DNA of 32,439 nucleotides from Clostridiales bacterium (GTDB taxonomy: Bacteria > Bacillota > Clostridia > Oscillospirales > Feifaniaceae): the NCBI GenBank assembly GCA_012719075.1, contig JAAYBB010000054.1:1-32439 (forward strand), written 5' to 3'. The notes beneath the pieces are model-generated. The model saw only the letters and a list, made by a program, of their open reading frames with translations, did not search any database and was not told the origin of the DNA. Positions 1-7,265 of this stretch are shown piece after piece (the stretch's first letter is position 1; each line of letters starts with the position of its first letter). Position numbers and translations under genes: made by a program.

Positions 1-21
1 CAGGATCAAACTCTCTGTTTA
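1..21 (-). rRNA. 16S rRNA, 5' end only (runs off left edge)
   Basis: The first 14 bases are the reverse complement of the universal 16S start AGAGTTTGATCCTG. By E. coli numbering that motif begins at nucleotide 8, so the mature 5' end falls near position 21. The rest of the gene lies outside the window to the left. Transcription is leftward from the promoter at 214-242. Confidence 0.95.
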
Positions 22-207
22 TTTCAGAGTGTTTTTCTCTGCTCATGTTGCGCAGGTGCTCCCCCTAAGGGCGCTCCTGCGGCTTTATCTTTCTTGTCGC
101 GCAAAAGGCAGCCAAAAGCCGCCCCCCACGCTTTGACAAGGGCCTTTTTCTTCCCGTGTTGTTTAATTTTCAAGGTCCAGTTCTGTCGCGCCGTTTTTTG
201 CGACAGC
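22..207 (-). other. 16S rRNA leader
   Basis: This is the transcribed leader between the promoter at 214-242 and the 16S gene. It contains a 7-bp hairpin at 183-206 (CTGTCGC/GCGACAG) near the start of the transcript. It also contains the segment CCTTGAAAATTAAACAAC (reading leftward, about 158-175), of the type often seen ahead of 16S in Firmicutes and associated with antitermination and processing. The assignment of those roles is from general knowledge of rRNA leaders. Confidence 0.7.
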
Positions 208-213
208 TTTATC

Positions 214-242
214 AATATACTCGATAACCCACACAAAGTCAA
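214..242 (-). promoter_or_regulatory. 16S rRNA operon promoter
   Basis: Reading leftward, the -35 box is TTGACT (242-237) and the -10 box is TATATT (219-214), with exactly 17 bp between them. An A/T-rich tract at 243-265 lies just upstream of the -35 and could act as an UP element. The position, about 190 bp ahead of the 16S start, is typical of rRNA promoters. Confidence 0.85.
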
Positions 243-347
243 GCCTTAAAAAAACAAAAAATATGCGGACCGGTCACACGGGTGCTCAGGGCCGGCCAGG
301 GCGGCCTTCAACCCTCGCCCTTGCCCCTGCCGCCCCACAGTTTGGCG

Positions 348-376
348 TTGACGCCGGGGGCCTCCCTTTATATAAT
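348..376 (+). promoter_or_regulatory. Promoter of the solute-binding protein gene
   Basis: The -35 box TTGACG (348-353) and the -10 box TATAAT (371-376) are separated by 17 bp. The predicted start is near 383, giving a 5' UTR of about 60 nt before the ATG at 444. Confidence 0.8.
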
Positions 377-423
377 GGTACAAGCAGTGCACAGCCCGCT
401 TGTGCAAAGTGTGGACAAGCACT

Positions 424-440
424 GTAAGGAGGGTCCTTAC
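424..440 (+). promoter_or_regulatory. Hairpin containing the ribosome binding site of the SBP gene
   Basis: GTAAGGA (424-430), loop GGG and TCCTTAC (434-440) form a perfect 7-bp inverted repeat. It buries the Shine-Dalgarno sequence AGGAGGG three bases before the ATG at 444. A second inverted repeat, GCTTGT (398-403) with ACAAGC (415-420), lies just upstream. Together they could control translation, or the DNA repeat could be an operator. Confidence 0.5.
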
Positions 441-443
441 AAC

Positions 444-2096
444 ATGCTGAAGAAATTTGGACTGTACCTGGTCTCGGTTGCGGCCGTGGTCTTTTTATTT
501 ACGCTGATCGGCGGGCGGGAGCCGGACGACGCGGTCGCCGCCTTTGCCCCGGTCAAGAATGGCGTGAACAACCCCGCCTCCTCGCGCAAGAACAACCTCG
601 TGGTGACCTGCAATGCCTACAGCGGCACCATCAACCCGCTCTATCTCGAGACCGAGGCCGACCGCGAGATCGTGCGGCTGGTCTTTGACCCGCTGGTCGA
701 GCCGGGCGAGGGCGGCGCTCCCGTGCCGGTGCTGGCCGACTACACGGTCTCGCAGGACGGCCGCAAGTACACCTTTACGCTCAAGGAGGGCGCCGTCTTC
801 TCGAGCGGCGACCGCGTGACCGCCGACGACGTGCTCTTCACCTGGGAGGTGCTCTGCGACCCCACCTACGCCGGGCACCTGCGTCCGGCCGAGCTGGGCA
901 TCGTCGGCTACCGGGCCTACGTGGAAGGGTCGGCCACCACGCTCTCGGGCGTTGAGGTGGTCGACGAGCGCACCCTCTCGGTGACGCTGGAGGAGCCAAG
1001 TGCGGCCGCCCTGTTTACGCTGGGGGTGGCGCCGCTCTCGCGCGCCTACTACGGCACCGACTTTGCCTGGGGCCGATTGGACAACCTTCTGCTGCAGCGC
1101 TCCCGCCCGATGGGCTGCGGACAGTACCGCCTGACCGCAATGACCATGGAGCTGCTGACGCTGGAGCGCAACAAGAACTACTACCTCGGCGCCCCCTCGG
1201 TGCCCACTGTCTACTTCAAGGTGGCCACGCCCGAGCTGGCCGCCGCCATGATGAAGGAGGGCGCCTGCGACCTTGACCTCACCGGCGGCAGCGACAGCCT
1301 CGAGGTGGCCGGGCTCGACCACCTGGTGCGCACCGAGACGGCCGGGGACAGCTACGGTCTGCTGGGCTTCTCCTGCCAGTCGGCGCTGCTGAAGGACCCC
1401 GCGGTGCGCCGTGCAGTCGCGCTGTGCATCGACCGGCAGGCGCTGATCGACGCCGTGTTTGGCGCCGGCGGCGCAAAGCCGCTGACGCTGCCGGTCTCGG
1501 CCGCCTCCTTTGCGGCCCCCGCCGAGCCCCCCGCTGCCCGCCACGATCCGGCGGCGGCCGTCGCGCTGCTGGAGCAGGCCGGCTATGTGCGCAACAGCGG
1601 CGGCATCTTTGTCAAGGAGGGCGTCACGCTCAGCCTGACCTTCACCACGACCGACAACAACCCGGCCTCGGCCGCGCTTGGCGACCTGCTGCAGGACGGG
1701 CTGGCCAAGGCCGGCATCGGCCTGACGAGGCGATCGCTCGACTACGGCAGCCTGCTCAACCAGATCCGCCTTGGGCGCTGCGAAATGTGGTTCATGGCCA
1801 TGGGCTTTTCGCCCGACCCCGACCCGACCGCGCTGATCGGCAGCGGCGGGACCTTCAACCTGTTTGGTTACAGCGCTGAAAAGGTCGACGACCTGCTGGC
1901 CCGCGCGGCGGCCGAGACCGACCTCGAGCGCCGGGCACAGCTCTACGACCTGCTGTGGCAGGCCCTCTCGGCAAATCCCCCCTTCGTGCCGCTCTACCAG
2001 CGCGTGCAGCCCGTGGTGTGCAACCTGCGGGTGTCGGGGCTGAGCTTCCAGGAAATGCGCCCGGTGACGGCCGAGTTCTATCGGATCAAGTGGTAG
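444..2096 (+). CDS. ABC transporter substrate-binding protein, family 5 (peptide/nickel/oligosaccharide type)
   Basis: The product is a 550-residue extracytoplasmic solute-binding protein of the SBP_bac_5 (DppA/OppA-like) family. Supporting segments are the N-terminal domain with INPLYLETEADREIVRLVFD, the ADDVLFTWEVL motif that is characteristic of the family, the hinge DPAVRRAVALCIDRQALI, and the C-terminal SPDPDP and FVPLYQRVQP regions. The ATG at 444 was chosen because AAGGAGGG precedes it; in-frame codons upstream lie before or within the promoter. The N-terminus has a hydrophobic stretch at residues 5-22 but no lipobox Cys, so the protein is either cleaved and secreted or stays anchored by this helix. 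No permease or ATPase genes are adjacent, so the partner transporter is elsewhere. Peptidase T follows by 54 bp, consistent with peptide uptake, although peptide specificity is an inference. Confidence 0.88.
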   Translation: MLKKFGLYLVSVAAVVFLFTLIGGREPDDAVAAFAPVKNGVNNPASSRKNNLVVTCNAYSGTINPLYLETEADREIVRLVFDPLVEPGEGGAPVPVLADYTVSQDGRKYTFTLKEGAVFSSGDRVTADDVLFTWEVLCDPTYAGHLRPAELGIVGYRAYVEGSATTLSGVEVVDERTLSVTLEEPSAAALFTLGVAPLSRAYYGTDFAWGRLDNLLLQRSRPMGCGQYRLTAMTMELLTLERNKNYYLGAPSVPTVYFKVATPELAAAMMKEGACDLDLTGGSDSLEVAGLDHLVRTETAGDSYGLLGFSCQSALLKDPAVRRAVALCIDRQALIDAVFGAGGAKPLTLPVSAASFAAPAEPPAARHDPAAAVALLEQAGYVRNSGGIFVKEGVTLSLTFTTTDNNPASAALGDLLQDGLAKAGIGLTRRSLDYGSLLNQIRLGRCEMWFMAMGFSPDPDPTALIGSGGTFNLFGYSAEKVDDLLARAAAETDLERRAQLYDLLWQALSANPPFVPLYQRVQPVVCNLRVSGLSFQEMRPVTAEFYRIKW

Positions 2097-2150
2097 GGCA
2101 TCCCGCAGCCCTGTATAAACGTCCCCAAAATCAACATCAAGGAGGCCGCC

Positions 2151-3398
2151 ATGAGCAACCTGAAGGATCGCTTTCTGCGCTATGTCACGTTTGACACCAA
2201 GTCGGACGCCGCGTCCGACACCTGCCCGAGCACGCCGGGCCAGCGGGTCTTTGCCGAGGCGCTGGTGGAGGAGATGAAGGCCATCGGCATCGCCGACGCC
2301 TTTGTGGACGGCCACGGCTACGTCTACGGCACGATTCCGGCCAACCTTGAAGGGGATGTGCCGGTGGTCGGCTTTATCGCCCACATGGACGTGGCCAGCG
2401 AGGTGCCCTCGACCGGCATCCGCGCGCGGGTGGTGGAGAAGTACGATGGCGGCGACATCCTGCTGAACGCCGAAAAGGGCCTCTCGCTGAGCCCGGCCGA
2501 GTTTGAGAGCCTTAAAAAAGTGGTGGGCCACGCGCTCATCGTGACCGACGGCACCACGCTGCTGGGCGGCGACGACAAGGCCGGCATCGCCATCATCCTC
2601 ACGATGGCCGATCGGCTGATCCGGGATCCCTCGATCAAGCACGGCACCATCAAGCTCGGCTTTACGCCCGACGAGGAGATCGGCCGCGGCGCCGACCTGT
2701 TCGACGTCAAGGGCTTTGGCGCCGACTTTGCCTATACGGTGGACGGCGGCGCCTTTGGCGGCATGGAGTACGAGACCTTCAACGCCGCCTCGGCGGTGGT
2801 GACCTTCACCGGCCGCAGCATCCACCCGGGCGGCGCAAAGGGCAAGCTGCTCAACGCCTCGCTGCTGGCGATGGAGTTCCACGGCCTGCTGCCGGCGGCC
2901 GAGCGCCCCGAGCACACCGAGGGGCGGGAGGGCTTTTACCACCTGATCTCGATCAAGGGCGAGACCGAGCGGGCCGAGCTGCGCTACATCCTGCGCGACC
3001 ACGACCGCGGCATCCTCGAGGGGCGCAAGGCGCGCATGCAGGCCGGCGCCGACTTTTTGACGGGTAAGTACGGCGAGGGCTGCGTCTCGGTTGAGCTCAG
3101 GGACACCTACGCCAACATGTACGAGATGATCCTGCCCCACTGGCACATTGTCGAGACGGCCTACGAGGCCATCCGCGAGCTCGGGGGCCAGCCGGTCAGC
3201 ATGCCGGTGCGGGGCGGGACCGACGGCTGCCGCCTCTCCTTCATGGGCCTGCCCTGCCCCAACCTGCCGACCGGCGGACGGGGCGCCCACGGGCGCTTTG
3301 AATATGTCAGCGTCGACGAGATGGCCCTCTCGGTCGAGCTGCTGATCCGCATTGCGCAGAAGTACGGGCAGAAGACCCGCGAGGAGCTTGGGGGCTGA
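2151..3398 (+). CDS. pepT: Peptidase T (tripeptide aminopeptidase)
   Basis: PepT removes the N-terminal residue of tripeptides in the cytoplasm using two zinc ions (M20B family). The 415-residue length is normal. The metal and catalytic residues can be placed: H78 and D80 in AHMD, D141/D142 in LGGDDKAG, E175/E176 in DEEIG, D198 in TVDGG and H380 in GAHGRFEY. The dimerisation-domain signature SIHPGGAKGK is at about 224-232. The start is the ATG preceded by AAGGAGG. It probably shares a transcript with the upstream solute-binding protein, which fits uptake followed by hydrolysis of small peptides. A strong bidirectional terminator follows at 3429-3467. Confidence 0.95.
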   Translation: MSNLKDRFLRYVTFDTKSDAASDTCPSTPGQRVFAEALVEEMKAIGIADAFVDGHGYVYGTIPANLEGDVPVVGFIAHMDVASEVPSTGIRARVVEKYDGGDILLNAEKGLSLSPAEFESLKKVVGHALIVTDGTTLLGGDDKAGIAIILTMADRLIRDPSIKHGTIKLGFTPDEEIGRGADLFDVKGFGADFAYTVDGGAFGGMEYETFNAASAVVTFTGRSIHPGGAKGKLLNASLLAMEFHGLLPAAERPEHTEGREGFYHLISIKGETERAELRYILRDHDRGILEGRKARMQAGADFLTGKYGEGCVSVELRDTYANMYEMILPHWHIVETAYEAIRELGGQPVSMPVRGGTDGCRLSFMGLPCPNLPTGGRGAHGRFEYVSVDEMALSVELLIRIAQKYGQKTREELGG

Positions 3399-3428
3399 CG
3401 CACATTGCAGCCTCCGCGCACAAAAACG

Positions 3429-3467
3429 AAGTCCCCTTCGGCGCTGCGCGCCGAGGGGGACTTTTTT
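3429..3467. terminator. Bidirectional terminator between pepT and the lipoprotein pair
   Basis: AAGTCCCCTTCGGCGC pairs with GCGCCGAGGGGACTT around a three-base loop and is followed by a T6 run on the plus strand. Reading leftward the same stem ends in CTTCGTTTTTG. It therefore serves the convergent genes on both sides. Confidence 0.85.
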
Positions 3468-3540
3468 ACCAGCGGGCAGCGCGCCCTGCGCGCCATTCCC
3501 GCCCGAACATGCCGGCGTACCGCTGGATGGGATGCACGCG

Positions 3541-4167
3541 CTACAGTCTCCGCTCCGGATAAAAGGTGTCCCAATCGCTGGAAAGCAGCAGTTCTTTTAT
3601 GCTTTCCTGTGGATCCTCTACGGAGGGCTGTACCAGGATGATCTGGCAGGCAATTCCGTCGATCAGGCGGCCCCAGCGCGCCGTCGTCCCCAGCGTGAAG
3701 CGGTTGTCGCTCCTGTACACGTTCGATTTGACCCTGCCGGTGTGGGTGTTGTTGTACTCCTTGACAAAGTGCTCGTGTACCTGGTCCGCATGCGCAAAGC
3801 CGCCAAACAGCCTGGCCGCAAAGGCGAGGGCCCCCTGGCTCTGCTCCGGCGTCAGCGCGTTGGGGGCGCTGAAGGCGGGAAACGAAATGGTCAGCACGCG
3901 CTCCCCATTGCGGAGTCCACTGTTGACGGTGCAGAGGTGCGTCTCGTCTTCGGCGCTGAACACCCGAAAGGCGGACAGCGCCATGCCGTTTGCCGTGGTG
4001 ACCGGGTCTGCCTTGACGGTGCAGTCAACCCCCCATTCCGCCAGCGCCTGCTCGACCGTGGCGAGGTCCAGCGGGTAGTCGGGGACCGGCAGGGTCTCCT
4101 TTTGACAGGCGCACAGCGCAAGCGCGAGCAGCAGGGCCGCCGGAATCATCGAAAAACGTCTTTTCAT
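3541..4167 (-). CDS. Putative lipoprotein, tandem paralog 1 (unknown function)
   Basis: The product is 208 residues long. It begins with a lysine/arginine-rich signal peptide (MKRRFSM), a hydrophobic core at 8-18, and a lipobox-like LCAC with the lipidated Cys at residue 21. The ATG at 4167 was preferred to one nine codons upstream because GAGAGGGG precedes it at good spacing. The mature part shares a scattered pattern with the adjacent paralog: CQKE.LP.P..PLD after the signal, ALAEW in the first third, then ARW.R.ID, ACQIIL.QP, EDPQ and SDWDTF near the C-terminus. I do not recognise the family. Surface attachment to the membrane is inferred from the lipobox. The gene ends in the shared bidirectional terminator. 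Confidence 0.75.
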   Translation of the reverse strand: MKRRFSMIPAALLLALALCACQKETLPVPDYPLDLATVEQALAEWGVDCTVKADPVTTANGMALSAFRVFSAEDETHLCTVNSGLRNGERVLTISFPAFSAPNALTPEQSQGALAFAARLFGGFAHADQVHEHFVKEYNNTHTGRVKSNVYRSDNRFTLGTTARWGRLIDGIACQIILVQPSVEDPQESIKELLLSSDWDTFYPERRL

Positions 4168-4209
4168 GCGAACGCCCCTCTCAAAAGGCCACACGCTGTG
4201 GTGCCACGC

Positions 4210-4821
4210 CTAAAATCTGTCCAGCAGAAAAAACGTGTCCCAGTCGCTTGCAATGGTTATGCGCACGACATGGTGCTGCGGGTCCTCCATCGTGGGCTGC
4301 TCCAGGATGACCTGGCAGGCCACCTGATCGATGTGGCGGGACCAGCGCGCCCGCGTGCCGGACGCCGGTTCGCCGTCTACCCTCGTGTAGGCCTCCCACC
4401 GGGTCGTGTTCACGCGGTCGTACTCCTCTGAAAAGCGCTCAGCCACCTTGTCCGCAGGGTCAAAGCCGCCATAGAGCTGGGCCGCACAGCCGAGGACCCC
4501 CTCGCACGCCTCCAAGGGCAGCGCGTCGGACCAGAAGGACAGGCTCACCACCCGCTCGCCATCCTGCTGACTGCTGGAGATGGAGCCGATCAGCCGATCC
4601 CCCCCGGCACTGTACAGCGCGTAGGCCGACTGATCCGGGCTGCGCTCCACAGGCGTCTCAACCTCCTCAACCCGCCAGGCTATGTCCCATTCCGCGAGGG
4701 CCACCTCAATGGTTTCGACGTCAAGCGGATCCTCGGGGATCGGAAGCGGCTCCTTTTGGCAGGCGCTCAATACCGCCGCGAGCAGCATGGCCGCCGCAAT
4801 GAACCCTTTTATTCTCCTCAT
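4210..4821 (-). CDS. Putative lipoprotein, tandem paralog 2 (unknown function)
   Basis: The product is 203 residues with a signal peptide and a canonical lipobox LSAC (Cys at residue 21). The ATG at 4821 was chosen over one seven codons upstream because GGAGG sits eight bases before it. It is clearly a paralog of the gene 42 bp downstream: the Cys position, the ALAEW segment, the ARWSRHIDQVACQVILEQP region and the terminal SDWDTF are shared. The pair looks like a tandem duplication that has since diverged considerably. A promoter at 4863-4891 and an inverted repeat at 4841-4859 precede it. Function is unknown. Confidence 0.75.
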   Translation of the reverse strand: MRRIKGFIAAAMLLAAVLSACQKEPLPIPEDPLDVETIEVALAEWDIAWRVEEVETPVERSPDQSAYALYSAGGDRLIGSISSSQQDGERVVSLSFWSDALPLEACEGVLGCAAQLYGGFDPADKVAERFSEEYDRVNTTRWEAYTRVDGEPASGTRARWSRHIDQVACQVILEQPTMEDPQHHVVRITIASDWDTFFLLDRF

Positions 4822-4840
4822 GCGAAGACCTCCGCCATCC

Positions 4841-4859
4841 ATTGGGTATCACCCCCAAT
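4841..4859. promoter_or_regulatory. Inverted repeat at the start of the lipoprotein transcript (candidate operator)
   Basis: ATTGGG (4841-4846) and CCCAAT (4854-4859) form an inverted repeat around seven bases. It overlaps the predicted transcription start of the lipoprotein operon, a usual place for a repressor site. No regulator is assigned. Confidence 0.4.
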
Positions 4860-4862
4860 TAA

Positions 4863-4891
4863 AGGATAACGAATGAGCGATCGCCAGTAAA
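4863..4891 (-). promoter_or_regulatory. Promoter of the lipoprotein pair
   Basis: Reading leftward, TTTACT (4891-4886) and TATCCT (4868-4863) are spaced by 17 bp. The -10 box is imperfect. The position leaves a UTR of about 35 nt before the ATG at 4821. Confidence 0.5.
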
Positions 4892-4932
4892 CAAAAAACC
4901 AGCGGCGTTTACATTTTATTAACAATTTTTTC

Positions 4933-5090
4933 AATAGGGAAATTGCTTTCATGCGGTCTCAACTTGATGGTTGACCGCCGCCTTTTGTAAGGTCCACAGC
5001 AGGGAGCTGTCCTTGGCGCAACCATGCTTCCAAAACGGGTTCTGGCGGCAAAAACCCTGTTAAAACGGCGGGCATTTACCGCCGTTCTTT
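4933..5090 (+). ncRNA. Candidate structured non-coding RNA (6S-like architecture, unassigned)
   Basis: This lies in a 500-bp gap with no credible protein gene. A closing stem pairs AATAGGG (4933-4939) with CCCTGTT (5055-5061), and TTGC (4943-4946) with GCAA (5048-5051), around a symmetrical AAA/AAA internal loop. Inside is a long irregular hairpin: ATGGTTG (4967-4973) with CAACCAT (5019-5025), a CGCC/GGCG step, AAGG (4989-4992) with CCTT (5011-5014), and ACAGC (4996-5000) with GCTGT (5006-5010). The single G-U pair in the closing stem is a mismatch on the other strand, favouring the plus strand. A terminator-like hairpin follows at 5065-5085. A closing stem, a large bubble and a long apical hairpin recall 6S RNA, but I cannot confirm the family, and no strong promoter is visible. 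Confidence 0.45.
5065..5090 (+). terminator. Terminator-like hairpin after the candidate RNA
   Basis: ACGGCGG (5065-5071) pairs with CCGCCGT (5079-5085) and is followed by TCTTT. The U-tract is short, so this is a moderate candidate. Confidence 0.5.
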
Positions 5091-5099
5091 CATAAGCTG

Positions 5100-5134
5100 C
5101 GCACCCCCCTGGACGGTCCAAAGGGGTGCGTTTT
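5100..5134 (+). terminator. Second terminator-like hairpin
   Basis: CGCACCCC (5100-5107) pairs with GGGGTGCG (5123-5130), with an inner TGGAC/GTCCA step, and is followed by TTTT. No plus-strand protein gene lies upstream, which supports the existence of a plus-strand RNA ending here. Confidence 0.55.
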
Positions 5135-5207
5135 ACGGGTCAAAACACGGATCATTTCAATCGGCAGGCGCGCCGCCAAGCGGTTTTCCCTCTTGCAGAG
5201 GGGACGC

Positions 5208-5237
5208 AACGGCCCGGCGCAGTTGCGCCGGGCCGTT
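5208..5237. terminator. Strong hairpin downstream of the ABC exporter operon
   Basis: A perfect 14-bp inverted repeat (AACGGCCCGGCGCA, two bases, and its complement) lies about 85 bp beyond the stop of the leftward ABC operon. There is no T-run on either side. It may be a terminator of weak type or a 3' end-protecting structure. Confidence 0.4.
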
Positions 5238-5321
5238 AGTGCCCCCACCCGAGGGACAGGCAAAGCCTTTTCCGGCAGACTGCCCCGCTCAGGGAAGCAG
5301 CAGACAAGATCCCCCCGCGCG

Positions 5322-7265
5322 CTACTCCAGCTCGAACATGCCGGTGTACAGCTGGTAGTACTTGCCGCGCGCGGCGATGAGCTCGTCGTGGTCGCCGCGC
5401 TCGATGATTTCACCCTGCTCCAGCACGATGATGGCGTTGGCGTTGCGCACGGTCGAGAGGCGGTGGGCGATCACAAAGGTGGTGCGCCCCGCCATCAGCG
5501 AGTCCATGCCCCGCTCGATCAGCGCCTCGGTGCGGGTGTCGATGGAGCTGGTGGCCTCGTCGAGCACCAGCACCGGCGGGTCGGCCACGGCCGCCCGCGC
5601 GATGGCCAGCAGCTGGCGCTGCCCCTGGCTGAGGTTGCCGCCGTCGGCGGTCAGCAGCGTGTCGTAGCCCTCGGGCAGGTACTGCACAAAGCCGTCGGCG
5701 TTGGCCAGCCCGGCCGCCTCCACCACCTCCTGGTCGCTGGCGTCCAGCCGGCCGTAGCGGATGTTGTCCATCACGCTGCCGGTGAACAGGCGGGTGTCCT
5801 GCAGCACCATCGAGAGGGAGCGGCGCAGATCGGGCTTTCGAATGCGGTTGATGTCGATGCCGTCGTAGAGGATCCGCCCGTCGGGCAGGTCGTAAAAGCG
5901 GTTGAGCAGGTTGGTGATGGTGGTCTTTCCGGCGCCGGTCGCGCCGACCAGCGCAATCTTCTGCCCCGGCTTGGCATAGAGGCTGATGCCGTTCAACACG
6001 ACCTTGTCCGGCACGTAGCCGAACACGACGTCCTTAAAGACCACGTCGCCGCGCACCTCCCGCAGCTCCTCCCCGCCCTCCGCGCCGGGGATGCGCCAGG
6101 CCCACAGGCCGGTGCGGCGGTCGGTCTGCTGCAGCCGGCCGCCCTCGCCCCGGCGCACGGTCACGAGCGAGACCTCGCCTTCGTCCTGCTCGGGCGGCTC
6201 GTCCATCGCGGCAAAGATGCGCTCGGCGCCGGCCAGCGCCGACAGCACCGTGGCAAACTGCATGGCGATCTGCGTGATGGGCTGCGAAAAGGCCCGGCTG
6301 TACTGCAGGAAGGCCGCCACGGTGCCCAGGTCGACCATGCCGAAGATGGCCATCACGCTGCTGGCAATCGCGATGATCGCGTAGTTGATATAGGAGAGGC
6401 TGCCGGTGACCGGCATCAGCATGCCCGAGAAGGTGTTGGCCTTGACGGCGGCCTGGCGCAGCTGCTCGTTGAGCTGGTCAAACTGCTCCTTGGCCCGCTG
6501 CTCGTAGCAGAAGACCTTGACCACCTTCTGCCCCTCCAGCAGCTCCTCGATATAGCCGTTGACCTGCCCCAGCGCCTTCTGCTGGGCGCGGTAGCCCGCC
6601 CGGCCGTGGCCGCTCAGCCAAGTGACGCTCTTTGACATCAGCAGCACCATGGCCAGCATCAGCACCGTCAGCAGCGGGTTGAGGGACAGCATGGCGAAGA
6701 AGACCCCCACAATGACCATGCCCGACGAGAAAAAGCCGATCAGCCCCTGGCTGAGCAGGTTGCGCAGCGTGTTGATGTCGTTGCTGTAGAGGCTCATGAG
6801 CTCACCGTGGCTGTGGGTGTCGAAGTAGCGGATGGGCAGCCGCTCCATCTTTTCAAACAACTCGCAGCGGATGCGGTGCAGCGTCTGGTTGGAGACCTGC
6901 AGCATGATGCGGTTGGTGGCGTAGATGGCCGCGACGTCGATCAGGTAGACCACCGAGAGCCCCAGCAGTATGCGGGTCAGCCCCGACAGGTCGGGGTCCC
7001 GGCTGCCGATGAAGGGCACGATGTGGTTGTTGATCAGCGGCTTGAGCGAGTAAGTGCGCACCAGCGTGGTCAGCGTGCTGACGACCAGCAGCAGGCCGAC
7101 CAGCAGCAGTCGGCCCTTGAACTCGCCCATGTAGGACAGGATGCGCAGGACAGTCTCCTTGGTGCGCTTTGGGCGGCCGGAGGCGGCAAACATGCCGCCG
7201 GGTCCGCCGTGACCGGGGCCGCCCGGGCCGCGGGGCGGCGTGCGACTCTGGGAGGTGTTCGACAC
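5322..7265 (-). CDS. ABC exporter half-transporter, canonical subunit of a heterodimer
   Basis: The 647-residue protein fuses an exporter-type transmembrane domain (about 35-345) to a nucleotide-binding domain (about 405-640). Walker A is GATGAGKT (441-448), Walker B with the catalytic Glu is VLVLDE (565-570), and the switch His is H601 in IAHRLST. The signature loop is the non-standard LSQGQ (545-549). The partner gene upstream has the opposite defects, which identifies a heterodimeric exporter of the BmrCD/TM287-288/MdlAB type with one active and one degenerate ATP site. The start is GTG at 7265, directly after the partner's TGA, with AGGGGGTGG upstream. The N-terminus (1-30) is rich in Gly and Pro. 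Such pumps export drugs or lipids; the substrate is unknown. The linker at about 360-405 is longer than usual. Confidence 0.92.
   Translation of the reverse strand: MSNTSQSRTPPRGPGGPGHGGPGGMFAASGRPKRTKETVLRILSYMGEFKGRLLLVGLLLVVSTLTTLVRTYSLKPLINNHIVPFIGSRDPDLSGLTRILLGLSVVYLIDVAAIYATNRIMLQVSNQTLHRIRCELFEKMERLPIRYFDTHSHGELMSLYSNDINTLRNLLSQGLIGFFSSGMVIVGVFFAMLSLNPLLTVLMLAMVLLMSKSVTWLSGHGRAGYRAQQKALGQVNGYIEELLEGQKVVKVFCYEQRAKEQFDQLNEQLRQAAVKANTFSGMLMPVTGSLSYINYAIIAIASSVMAIFGMVDLGTVAAFLQYSRAFSQPITQIAMQFATVLSALAGAERIFAAMDEPPEQDEGEVSLVTVRRGEGGRLQQTDRRTGLWAWRIPGAEGGEELREVRGDVVFKDVVFGYVPDKVVLNGISLYAKPGQKIALVGATGAGKTTITNLLNRFYDLPDGRILYDGIDINRIRKPDLRRSLSMVLQDTRLFTGSVMDNIRYGRLDASDQEVVEAAGLANADGFVQYLPEGYDTLLTADGGNLSQGQRQLLAIARAAVADPPVLVLDEATSSIDTRTEALIERGMDSLMAGRTTFVIAHRLSTVRNANAIIVLEQGEIIERGDHDELIAARGKYYQLYTGMFELE

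Noticed and set aside
282-443. Upstream extension of the solute-binding protein to an ATG at 282
   Set aside because: The promoter at 348-376 lies inside the extension, and the ATG at 444 has a strong ribosome site and a proper signal-like N-terminus.
495-3290. A 931-codon open frame on the minus strand opposite the solute-binding protein and pepT
   Set aside because: It is antisense to two genes with clear motifs, spans the gap between them, is rich in His/Gly/Arg/Val typical of shadow frames in GC-rich DNA, and has no domain or ribosome site.
5208-5237. Intrinsic terminator for the ABC exporter operon
   Set aside because: Only partly rejected: the stem is excellent but there is no T-run in either direction, so I list it with low confidence rather than as a firm terminator.
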